A stretch of 5,590 nucleotides of DNA, from contig JALGUI010000233.1 of assembly GCA_029820915.1 (NCBI GenBank), positions 1-5,590 of the forward strand, in the 5' to 3' direction. Below the pieces are notes generated by a model that ran no database searches, had not been told where the DNA came from, and saw only the letters and a list, made by a program, of their open reading frames with translations. Shown one piece after another: positions 1 through 5,590 of the stretch. Numbering within the stretch: position 1 is the first letter of the stretch; each line of letters begins with the position of its first letter. Made by a program: the position numbers and the translations under genes. Source of the DNA: Candidatus Zipacnadia bacterium (GTDB taxonomy: Bacteria > Armatimonadota > Zipacnadia > Zipacnadales > UBA5352).

Positions 1-31
1 AGGCCACCCCAACGCGGGTGTCGAGGGAAAT

Positions 32-36
32 GGAGG
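32..36 (+). promoter_or_regulatory. Shine-Dalgarno site that decides the reductase start
   Basis: GGAGG lies five bases before the ATG at 42. The alternative in-frame starts, GTG at 18 and ATG at 30, have no well-spaced purine-rich site; the GAGGG at 23-27 is only two bases from the ATG at 30. The protein from 42 opens with MEYRTLGRTGLSVS, the normal N-terminus of aldo/keto reductases, so the start at 42 is preferred. Confidence 0.7.
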
Positions 37-41
37 GCACC

Positions 42-1166
42 ATGGAATACCGAACCCTCGGCCGAACCGGCCTCTCAGTCAGCGTCATCAGCCTCGGCAC
101 GGAGTATCTCCTCGGCGTGCCGCCCGAGCAGGCGACCAGCGTGATCCGCCGAGCCGTCGAGGAGGGGATCAACTACTTCGATCTCTTCTACGCGCAGCCC
201 GCGTTCAGGGACACGATGGGCGAGGCGTTCGGTGGCCTGCGCGATGGCGTCCTCCTCACGGCTCATCTCGGAGCAGGCGAGAAGGATGGGCAGTACGAGC
301 GGACTCGCGATCTGAAACGCTGTGCCGATTACATCGAGGATAACCTCTACCGGTATCGTACAAACCATGTGGACGTGCTCTTCCTGCACAACTGCGACGA
401 GGTCGGCGATTGCGACGCGATCTTCGCCCCTGGGGGTCTCGGTGATATGGCCGAGCGCTACCGACAGCAGGGCAAGGCGCGCTTCATCGGCTTCAGCTCC
501 CACAACGTGGACGTCGCCCTCCGGGCGATCGAGACGGGCCGCGTGGACGTGCTGATGTTCCCCATCAACTTGACCGGCCACGCCACGCCGGGCCGCCGAG
601 AGCTGTTCCAGACATGTGTCGATCGGGGAATCGGGCTCGTCGGGATGAAGCCGTATGCCGGCGGGAAGCTTCTGGAGGCGCAGCCCGAGCCAGGGGTCGA
701 TCGTCAGGCGGTAACGCCCGTGCAGTGTCTCGCCTACGCCGTCTCGCAGCCGGGCGTGACTGCCGTGGTGCCCGGGTGCAGCGACCTGTCCCAGCTCGAG
801 GACGCCCTGGCCTGGCTGACTGCCAACGACGCCGAGCGGGACTTCTCGTCGGCGCTCGCCGGACACGGGCAGCTCCGTTCCGGCGAGTGCGTCTACTGCA
901 ACCACTGCCTGCCCTGCCCGGCCGGGATCGACATCTACTGCAACCACTGCCTGCCCTGCCCGGCCGGGATCGACATCGGCGCCGTCATGCGCCTGCTGGA
1001 CCGGGCGCGCGTGCAGACCACGCCCGATCTTCGTCGTGAGCACGCCGCACTACCGGCCAACGCTGCCGACTGCACGCAGTGTGGCGCCTGCACGCCGCGC
1101 TGCCCGTTCGGTGTGGATCCGGCGAACTCGATGGAGCAAGCGGCGCATCTGCTCATGGGCTCTTGA
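42..1166 (+). CDS. Aldo/keto reductase-fold protein with C-terminal ferredoxin-type 4Fe-4S tail
   Basis: A predicted cytoplasmic oxidoreductase of 374 residues. Residues 1 to about 265 form the aldo/keto reductase TIM barrel: the RTLGRTGLSVS strand, GINYFD at 42-47, VDVLFLHNCD at 110-119, IGFSSHN, and a GVTAVVPGCSDLSQLEDAL segment near the end. After the barrel comes a cysteine-rich tail with one C-x2-C-x2-C-x2-CP motif (C283, C286, C289, C292) and one C-x2-C-x2-C-x3-CP motif (C344, C347, C350, C354), enough for two 4Fe-4S clusters. Such fusions are a known aldo/keto reductase subgroup whose substrates are mostly undefined. Asp47 and His116 of the catalytic tetrad are present. The tyrosine position (five after the Asp) appears to be Gln52 and the lysine position His75, so classical NADPH carbonyl reduction is doubtful. 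Residues 285-298 are repeated exactly at 299-312, adding three cysteines. It stands alone, with 545 bases before the next gene. The family call is firm; the reaction is unknown. Confidence 0.9.
   Translation: MEYRTLGRTGLSVSVISLGTEYLLGVPPEQATSVIRRAVEEGINYFDLFYAQPAFRDTMGEAFGGLRDGVLLTAHLGAGEKDGQYERTRDLKRCADYIEDNLYRYRTNHVDVLFLHNCDEVGDCDAIFAPGGLGDMAERYRQQGKARFIGFSSHNVDVALRAIETGRVDVLMFPINLTGHATPGRRELFQTCVDRGIGLVGMKPYAGGKLLEAQPEPGVDRQAVTPVQCLAYAVSQPGVTAVVPGCSDLSQLEDALAWLTANDAERDFSSALAGHGQLRSGECVYCNHCLPCPAGIDIYCNHCLPCPAGIDIGAVMRLLDRARVQTTPDLRREHAALPANAADCTQCGACTPRCPFGVDPANSMEQAAHLLMGS
892..977 (+). repeat. Exact 42-bp tandem duplication inside the ferredoxin tail
   Basis: Bases 894-935 are repeated without a single mismatch at 936-977, and the 42-base periodicity covers 892-977. 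The unit is a multiple of three, so the reading frame is kept. Each copy encodes YCNHCLPCPAGIDI. The second copy lacks the first cysteine of the motif because Asp-Ile-Tyr precedes it, so it supplies only three cysteines (C300, C303, C306). Zero divergence, even at third codon positions, points to a very recent event or to an assembly error. Confidence 0.97.
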
Positions 1167-1331
1167 GCCGGTCGCGCGGGCACGCCGGCATTCCATGGCG
1201 CGGGCTGTAGTACCAGCCTGCCGGTGGTCAGCCGTGACGGGTCTGCGTCCGTGGACGCCGCGGATGACGAAGGCACACTCGCGACCCGCCCCGTACGCTT
1301 CACCGCCGGGGAGGTCTTTGGTGGTAGCCTC
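1167..1331 (+). pseudogene. Probable remnant of the C-terminal part of a larger protein
   Basis: Directly after the reductase stop, the same frame stays open and reads like real protein over about 1200-1320. Visible stretches are LPVVSRDGSASVDAADDEG and TLATRPVRFTAGEVFG. From memory, the pattern RDG-x-AS-x-DA...EGTL-x-TRP-x-xF resembles a segment found near the C-terminus of large secreted or glycosidase-like proteins in planctomycete-like bacteria. No start codon with a ribosome site precedes it. Beyond about 1331 the frame turns into arginine-, proline- and glycine-rich sequence typical of noncoding GC-rich DNA. I infer a decayed fragment. A chance open frame (GTG at 1224 to the stop at 1472) is the alternative. 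Confidence 0.3.
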
Positions 1332-1711
1332 GGCGAGCGTACGGGCGAAGGACAGAATGGGGTAGTATGGGGCGAGGGAGGGCGAAGCCCGGCCGGAGCC
1401 CCCGCAGCGCGTCGCCCCCGCCTCCGCCTGGCTCGACTGCGCCGCCTGGCGCGCGAATTGCGCCGTCGTTGACATGCACCTGCACGTCAGACCGCCGCCC
1501 CGGTGCCCGACAGGTCGCCGCAACTCGTTTGCGGCCGGGGCAGGCCGGCCCGCCGCGAGGGCGAACTCCTCATCTACGTGTGTCCGTGGCCTCATCGAGA
1601 GGGTCAGGGCGGCGGTCACCCGTGTAGTTCAGGTGCGGTGAGGGCCGGCAGCCATGGGCCCGACTGCATCGCGCAGAACGCTACCGACCCAGCCCGGGAG
1701 CTGAGACCGCC
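1332..1711 (+). other. Gene-free stretch upstream of the aroA'B' pair
   Basis: No convincing gene is seen on either strand; the open frames here are low-complexity and rich in Arg, Pro, Gly and Ala. A TTGACA at 1469-1474 looks like a -35 box, but the hexamer 17 bases later is CCGCCG, so no sigma-70 promoter can be called. A short inverted repeat (GGCGC/GCGCC around GCGAATT, near 1448-1464) is too weak to call a terminator. The promoter of the downstream pair presumably lies here but is not recognisable. A GGGAG at 1696-1700 may be the ribosome site of the next gene. Confidence 0.5.
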
Positions 1712-2527
1712 ATGATGGGAAAAGCCATTCGCATGGAGCGCATCACTCGTCGGACTGATGGACGGACGGTCATTGTGCCGATGGATCACGGGGTAACGCT
1801 GGGGCCCATTGATGGCCTGATCGACATGCCCACCGCCGTGGGCAAGGTCGCCGAAGGCGGCGCGGACGCAGTGCTCGGGCACGTGGGCCTGCCGCGCATG
1901 GGCCATCGGGGGTACGGCCGCGACATCGGGCTGATCCTCCATCTCTCCGCCAGCACGACGCTTGGGCCCGACCCCAACCACAAGGTCCTGGTGAGCAGCG
2001 TCGAACGGGCCATCAAGTACGGGGCCGATGCCGTCTCAGTGCACATCAACCTCGGAGCGGCGGACGAGAGCATAATGCTGCGCGACCTCGGTGAAGTGGC
2101 GATGGCGTGCGAGGAATGGTCGATGCCCCTGGTGGCCATGGTCTACACCCGGGGCGACAAGGTCCAGAGCGAGTATGACGTCGGCGTGGTCAAGCACGCG
2201 GCACGGGTCGCCGTCGAGCTGGGCGCCGATGTGGTCAAGGTCAACTACACAGGCAGCGAGGAGACCTTCCGTGAGGTGGTCGAAGGCTGCGGAGGCCAGA
2301 GGCCCGATGGGATTAAGGTCGTCATCGCCGGCGGCGCGAAGACCGGCACCGATCGCGAGACCATCGACATGGTGGAGGGCGCGCTGCAGGCCGGCGCCTC
2401 GGGCGTATCCATCGGCAGGAACGCCTTCCAGCACCGCGCGCCCGAAAGGATCGTCGCCGCCATCGTGGCCATGGTGCATGACGGCGTGACCGCCGCCGAC
2501 GCGCTCGGCCTCCTGGCGGCGGACTGA
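1712..2527 (+). CDS. aroA': 2-amino-3,7-dideoxy-D-threo-hept-6-ulosonate synthase (ADH synthase, lysine-type aldolase)
   Basis: A 271-residue class I (Schiff-base) aldolase of the DeoC/FbaB superfamily, very close in length and motifs to Methanocaldococcus MJ0400. It joins 6-deoxy-5-ketofructose 1-phosphate (or a related C3 donor) to L-aspartate 4-semialdehyde, giving the C7 amino sugar acid that is the next enzyme's substrate. Visible landmarks are VIVPMDHGV (20-28) with Asp25, GHRGYGRDIGLILHLS (64-79), a Tyr145 in the MVYTRG segment, Lys176 in GADVVKVNYTG as the Schiff-base lysine, and the phosphate-binding VIAGGAKT and GVSIGRNAFQH segments. Asp25, Tyr145 and Lys176 sit at a constant offset of eight from Asp33, Tyr153 and Lys184 of MJ0400. 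The start is ATG 1712 or the adjacent ATG 1715; GGGAG at 1696-1700 is a rather distant ribosome site. The gene is followed 92 bases later by aroB', its pathway partner. A GriI-type aldolase making a 3-amino-4-hydroxybenzoate precursor is the main alternative. Confidence 0.92.
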   Translation: MMGKAIRMERITRRTDGRTVIVPMDHGVTLGPIDGLIDMPTAVGKVAEGGADAVLGHVGLPRMGHRGYGRDIGLILHLSASTTLGPDPNHKVLVSSVERAIKYGADAVSVHINLGAADESIMLRDLGEVAMACEEWSMPLVAMVYTRGDKVQSEYDVGVVKHAARVAVELGADVVKVNYTGSEETFREVVEGCGGQRPDGIKVVIAGGAKTGTDRETIDMVEGALQAGASGVSIGRNAFQHRAPERIVAAIVAMVHDGVTAADALGLLAAD

Positions 2528-2601
2528 GCCTGCCGGGGGCAGGGCAGTCGGTGCCGCGCTCTCGAGATGCTCGCCGCAGACGGGACGATGAGATGGCCGG
2601 T

Positions 2602-2608
2602 GGGAGAG
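2602..2608 (+). promoter_or_regulatory. Likely ribosome binding site of aroB'
   Basis: GGGAGAG lies 11 bases before ATG 2620, a somewhat long spacing. Upstream in-frame starts exist (GTG 2551, ATG 2593), but they would add a charged, arginine-rich leader absent from the family. The protein from 2620 (MKQVWIRADPW) lines up with the usual N-terminus of 3-dehydroquinate synthase II. Confidence 0.45.
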
Positions 2609-2619
2609 TTGGCTTGCCA

Positions 2620-3612
2620 ATGAAGCAGGTGTGGATCAGGGCTGATCCGTGGCAGAAGGACCTTGTGACCGCGGCCCTGGAGGCCGGGGCGGACGCCGTG
2701 CTGGTGCCCGAGGGCAGGAGCGAAGAGGTGAGGAGCCTCGGCATCATACAGACCGTCGCGCCCGACGGCGACCTGCGCCTGGGGGAGGACGTGGTGGAGG
2801 TCGAGATAGCCGGCAAGGAGGGCGAGCGCCTCGCGTCCGCTCTGGGCCAGGCGAGGACCGTCATCGTCCGGACCACCGACTGGACGACGATTCCCCTCGA
2901 GAACCTCATCGCGGAGGGGGCGGCGGTCATCGCCGAGGTGGCGGACGCCGCCGAGGCGCTGGTGGCGGCCACGACTCTCGAGCAGGGGACGATGGGGGTG
3001 CTGCTGGTCACCGATGACCCCGCGGAGATCAAGCGCACCGTGGACGCCCTCAAGAGCGAGGCGGAGGAGGTCCCGCTCCAGACCGCCCGGATCACGACCG
3101 TGCGCGTCCTGGGCATGGGTGATCGGGTCTGCGTGGACACGTGCAGCAACATGCGCGTGGGTGAGGGCATGCTGGTGGGCAACTCCAGTGCGGGCATGTT
3201 CCTGGTCCACGCCGAGTGTGTGGATAACCCGTACGTCGAGCAGCGGCCGTTCCGGGTCAATGCCGGGCCTGTTCACGCCTATATCCGGGTGCCTGGCGAG
3301 AGAACCAGGTACCTGTCCGAGATCCGCTCTGGCGACGACGCGCTCATCGTGGGCCACGACGGCGGCACGCGCACGACGATCGTGGGTCGCTCGAAGGTGG
3401 AGCGCAGGCCGCTCCTGCTGATCGAGGCGGAGGTCGAAGGCACCGTCGCCACCGCCATCCTGCAGAACGCCGAGACCATCAGACTGGTCACTCCGCAGGG
3501 CCAGCCGCTCAGCGTTGTGGAACTCGGGCCAGGCAGCGAGGTGCTGGTCATGATCGAGGGGACGGGCCGGCACTTCGGGGTCAAGGTCGAGGAGACCATT
3601 GACGAGAAGTAG
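2620..3612 (+). CDS. aroB': 3-dehydroquinate synthase II (archaeal-type)
   Basis: A 330-residue protein of the 3-dehydroquinate synthase II family (MJ1249 type), unrelated in fold to classical AroB. It performs NAD-dependent oxidative deamination and cyclisation of 2-amino-3,7-dideoxy-D-threo-hept-6-ulosonate to 3-dehydroquinate, which enters the common shikimate pathway. Strong family signatures are DWTTIPLENLIAE (87-99), GMGDRVCVDTCSNMRVGEGM (165-184), RPFRVNAGPVHAY (209-221), RYLSEIRSGD, VGRSKVERRPLLLIEAE and LQNAETIRLV (281-290), ending in RHFG and ETIDEK. The C-terminal half is the most conserved. The N-terminal third is less similar to archaeal members and somewhat shorter than the ~361 residues of MJ1249. 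The gene follows aroA' after 92 bases with no visible terminator between them, so co-transcription is likely. A GriH-type enzyme making 3-amino-4-hydroxybenzoate cannot be excluded from sequence alone. No membrane or signal segment is seen, so it is predicted to be cytoplasmic. Confidence 0.93.
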   Translation: MKQVWIRADPWQKDLVTAALEAGADAVLVPEGRSEEVRSLGIIQTVAPDGDLRLGEDVVEVEIAGKEGERLASALGQARTVIVRTTDWTTIPLENLIAEGAAVIAEVADAAEALVAATTLEQGTMGVLLVTDDPAEIKRTVDALKSEAEEVPLQTARITTVRVLGMGDRVCVDTCSNMRVGEGMLVGNSSAGMFLVHAECVDNPYVEQRPFRVNAGPVHAYIRVPGERTRYLSEIRSGDDALIVGHDGGTRTTIVGRSKVERRPLLLIEAEVEGTVATAILQNAETIRLVTPQGQPLSVVELGPGSEVLVMIEGTGRHFGVKVEETIDEK

Positions 3613-3659
3613 CTCAGAGGGCCGGCGGCCACCGATGCGCGGAGACGGGTGAGTGGGTC

Positions 3660-4062
3660 GTGAGCAAGCTGACCCGGCGCGAGTTCGTGGCACTCGGACC
3701 GGCGCGACAGCATCGAGATCGATGTTGGCGCCGGTGATGCCCGCTTCCTGGCGCTGCTGCCCTATCGGCCGGACGGTGTCACCGTGTCGGCGTCACAGGC
3801 CGGCGACCGCCTCGTCGCGGAGGCGGCGGTCACTGCGGGCGTCACGCCCACCGACCACGTGCTGCACATCCAGATCACGCCGGCGGGCGAGGATGGGCCG
3901 CGCTATGAGTACGATCGGCAGGTGCTCGCCGAGCACGGGCGCGCCGAAGTGCCCATCCCGCTGGCACACAGCGATCCGTCCGGCGCATGGACGGTCGCGG
4001 TGCGCGACGTGGCGACCGGCTTGGCGGCGGAGACCGAGGCCACGGTGAGTGCTCCCCGCTGA
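3660..4062 (+). pseudogene. Internally deleted gene: Tat-signal start joined out of frame to a protein C-terminus
   Basis: GTG 3660 begins MSKLTRREFVALG, a textbook twin-arginine (Tat) export signal n-region with RREF. The expected hydrophobic stretch never follows; after about 3698 this frame becomes PARQHRDRCWRR and stops at 3735-3737. From about 3697 the +1 frame reads as good protein (about 121 residues to the stop at 4060-4062), with RDSIEIDVGAGDARFLALL, then PYRPDGVTVSASQAGDRLV, then predicted beta-strands such as DHVLHIQITPAG, AEVPIPLAHSDPSGAWTVAV and RDVATGL. This C-terminal piece has no start codon until GTG 3784 and looks like the last beta-sandwich of a large secreted glycosidase-like protein; that family resemblance is from memory. 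The simplest reading is loss of most of one gene, with the join near 3698-3710 and a frame change. An assembly gap closed wrongly would look the same. Expression of a 92-residue product from GTG 3784 is possible but unlikely. Confidence 0.65.
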
Positions 4063-4077
4063 CCACCTCAAGACGCG

Positions 4078-4115
4078 TCAGGCGCGGCCCGGATTCGCGT
4101 CCGAGCCGCGCCTGA
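4078..4115. terminator. Hairpin between convergent genes, probable bidirectional terminator
   Basis: A perfect 11-bp stem (TCAGGCGCGGC at 4078-4088 with its complement at 4105-4115) continues, after one C/A mismatch, into a 4-bp inner stem CGGA/TCCG (4090-4093 with 4100-4103) closed by the loop TTCGCG. It sits 15 bases after the stop of the plus-strand remnant and 21 bases past the stop of the minus-strand propeller gene, so it can serve both. There is no T-run on either side, so it is not a classical intrinsic terminator. In a GC-rich genome it may still stop transcription or protect the transcript ends. Confidence 0.65.
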
Positions 4116-4136
4116 GACCGGATCCGCGAGGTGCGT

Positions 4137-5590
4137 CTACTCGGCGCTCGCAACGCCTCCTTCGGCGCTGATGGTGACTGCGGACGCGTCCGCCGCGACG
4201 CGGTTGCCCTGGGCATCGAAGACCGCGCTGAAGCTGCCCTCGACGACCAGCGCCTCGCCTTCGAGGCGCTGTGTCAGCACCGGTCGGCCCGCGGCGGCGG
4301 GGTAGGCGCTGTCCTCGACTGTGAGCACCGAGACGAGCTTGCCGGTGTCGGCGTTGAAGTAGAGGATCGCCGCGCCCGGGCCTGGGTCGCCGAAATACCA
4401 GGTCACGGCCTGACGCCCGCGTCCAGCGTCCTCGCGGAGGTTCACCACCTCATCCGCCTCGACGAGCACGCCCACGAGCTGCTCGCCCGGGCTGTCATAG
4501 GGAGTGACCTCCAGCGAGCCGACATCGGCCGGGCGGATGCCTATGCGCACGAAGCCCGCATAGCCCTCGGCGTTGTAGGCGCACACGCCCGCGTGGGCGC
4601 TCGGCCAGATCGGGTCGAAGCCGCCCCAGTCAGAGCCGGAAGGCCCGATGAGCACGCGCTCCACCTGCACGGTGGGGCTGCCGAGGTGCGGGCCGAGCTC
4701 TGCGGCGGCGTGATCTGTCACACGGAAACGAGCGAATGGATGCTCGGTCATCTGCAGCCAGATATCCTGCGTGCCGCCGCCTGGCGCTCGGTTGCTGTTG
4801 AGCGCGATGTAGTTGCCGTCGCTCGACCAGGCAGGACGTCTGTCGTCGTACTGGGTCTGGCTGAAGGGACGCGGATTCCCCCCGGTCGCCGACATCACGA
4901 ACACCTCGGGGTCGCCGCCACCGGCCAACCGCGACTCCCACGCGATCTGGGCGCCCTGTGGATCCCACGCAGGAAGGTAGTCTTCGCGCGCGTTCGTGGT
5001 CAGGCGAGTCTGGTTGCTGCCGTCGTTCTCCATCCTGTAGATCTCCCAGTTGGCGTCCCGGTCTGAGGAGAACGCGATGTCGGGGTCGGTGGCGTCAGGC
5101 GACCATGAGGGGTAGGCGTCGCTTGCGGCGTTGTTGGTCAGGTTCGTGACCATGCTCCCGTCGTCGTACATGGTGTAGACCTCTTGGTTGCCCTCGCGAT
5201 CAGAGTAGAACACGATCGATAGGGCGACGGGCGACCAGGAGGGGAAGCCGTCCATGTCGGTGTTGTTGGTCAACGCCTTCACGCCCGACCCGTCCGCGTT
5301 CACCACCATGACCTCACGGTCCTGTCCAGGCCATTGACGCTCGAACGCGATCCGGGACCCATCCGGCGACCATTTCGGCCCCTGCTCGACTGCCGTGTTG
5401 TTGGTGATCTGCGTGATGTTGCTGCCGTCCAGGTTGCAGACCCAGACATCCCAGGTGCCGTCGCGGTAGCCGTTGAACACGACCCGGTCGAGCAGCGCCT
5501 GCGACGCCAGGTACTCGATCTTGGCGCCATGCATGGCCACGAAGGCGCAGTCGCCCGGGCTGGGGATCTCCTCGGCCACGAAGCCCGCGG
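4137..5590 (-). CDS. TolB/WD40-like beta-propeller protein, N-terminus outside the window
   Basis: The frame is open to the right edge of the window. A GTG at 5577-5579 is in frame, but good coding sequence (AGF) precedes it and no ribosome site is visible, so the true start probably lies beyond 5590. Counting from that GTG, 480 residues remain. Six TolB/PD40-type repeats fill about residues 28-300, each of the form WSPDG-x-IAF-x-SDR-x-G-x-EVY-x-M-x-DGS-x-LTNN. The WSPDG signature appears at 70, 115 (WSPVA), 159 (WSPDA), 205 (WDPQG) and 251 (WSSDG). Six blades would close one propeller, usually a periplasmic or extracytoplasmic protein- or ligand-binding scaffold. About 150 residues follow (330-480, including GFVRIGIRPADVG and AVTWYFGDPGPGAAILYF) that I do not recognise; they look beta-rich and end in a possible carbohydrate- or cell-surface-type domain. 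No membrane segment is seen in the visible part. It is convergent with the plus-strand genes. The fold is firm; the role is unknown. Confidence 0.88.
   Translation of the reverse strand, partial: AGFVAEEIPSPGDCAFVAMHGAKIEYLASQALLDRVVFNGYRDGTWDVWVCNLDGSNITQITNNTAVEQGPKWSPDGSRIAFERQWPGQDREVMVVNADGSGVKALTNNTDMDGFPSWSPVALSIVFYSDREGNQEVYTMYDDGSMVTNLTNNAASDAYPSWSPDATDPDIAFSSDRDANWEIYRMENDGSNQTRLTTNAREDYLPAWDPQGAQIAWESRLAGGGDPEVFVMSATGGNPRPFSQTQYDDRRPAWSSDGNYIALNSNRAPGGGTQDIWLQMTEHPFARFRVTDHAAAELGPHLGSPTVQVERVLIGPSGSDWGGFDPIWPSAHAGVCAYNAEGYAGFVRIGIRPADVGSLEVTPYDSPGEQLVGVLVEADEVVNLREDAGRGRQAVTWYFGDPGPGAAILYFNADTGKLVSVLTVEDSAYPAAAGRPVLTQRLEGEALVVEGSFSAVFDAQGNRVAADASAVTISAEGGVASAE

Noticed and set aside
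1167..1189. GCCGG/CCGGC inverted repeat just after the reductase stop, as a terminator
   Set aside because: The stem is only five base pairs with a 13-base gap and no T-run; this is expected by chance in such GC-rich sequence.
1469..1497. TTGACA as a possible -35 promoter box
   Set aside because: The expected -10 position reads CCGCCG and no AT-rich hexamer is found at suitable spacing.
1465..1500. VVDMHLHVRPP reading, like the HxH start of a metal-dependent hydrolase
   Set aside because: Upstream and downstream residues in this frame are low-complexity and no second metal-binding motif follows, so it is probably chance.
1050..1619. Long minus-strand open frame (189 residues) across the reductase end and the following gap
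   Set aside because: It is mostly antisense to the reductase, rich in Arg, Ala and Gly, and shows no recognisable motif; such frames are common in GC-rich DNA.
2245..3693. Minus-strand open frame of 482 residues opposite aroA'B'
   Set aside because: It is a codon-bias shadow of two clearly conserved plus-strand genes and is rich in His, Arg and Asp with no domain pattern.
3653..4048. Plus-strand open frame of 131 residues overlapping the broken gene
   Set aside because: It is arginine-rich with no motif, and the neighbouring frame over the same bases shows ordinary protein composition.
4131..5066. Plus-strand open frame of 311 residues opposite the propeller gene
   Set aside because: The minus strand shows repeated TolB signatures, so this is an antisense shadow.

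Overview
This is a GC-rich window with bacterial-looking gene structure. It encodes three complete plus-strand proteins and one minus-strand protein that is cut by the right edge. There are also one clear and one probable gene remnant. The gene mix is a ferredoxin-tailed aldo/keto reductase, archaeal-type early aromatic-pathway enzymes, a Tat-signal remnant and a TolB-like propeller. That mix suggests an anaerobic or microaerophilic bacterium of a less-studied high-GC phylum (Armatimonadota- or Planctomycetota-like), possibly from a metagenome. The phylum is a guess and nothing in the window fixes it.

Layout from left to right. 42-1166 (+) is an aldo/keto reductase-fold protein with a C-terminal ferredoxin tail, and the tail carries an exact 42-bp tandem duplication. 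1167-1711 holds no intact gene; its first part reads like the decayed end of a larger protein. 1712-2527 and 2620-3612 (+) are a two-gene unit. It encodes the lysine-type aldolase (ADH synthase, aroA') and 3-dehydroquinate synthase II (aroB') of the route to 3-dehydroquinate first described in methanogenic archaea. 3660-4062 (+) is a broken gene: a start with a Tat-type twin-arginine motif runs, in another frame, straight into the C-terminal ~120 residues of a protein. 4078-4115 is a strong hairpin between convergent genes. 4137-5590 (-) is a beta-propeller protein with six WD40/TolB-like repeats and an unidentified C-terminal domain of about 150 residues.

How the genes work together. The aroA'/aroB' pair forms a coherent unit that would turn L-aspartate semialdehyde and 6-deoxy-5-ketofructose 1-phosphate into 3-dehydroquinate, bypassing DAHP synthase and classical AroB. 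A 3-amino-4-hydroxybenzoate (GriI/GriH-like) role is the main alternative. No functional link between this pair and the reductase or the propeller protein can be shown. The most notable oddities are the duplicated cysteine motif in the reductase, the loss of two usual catalytic residues in the same protein, and gene remnants on both sides of the aroA'B' pair.
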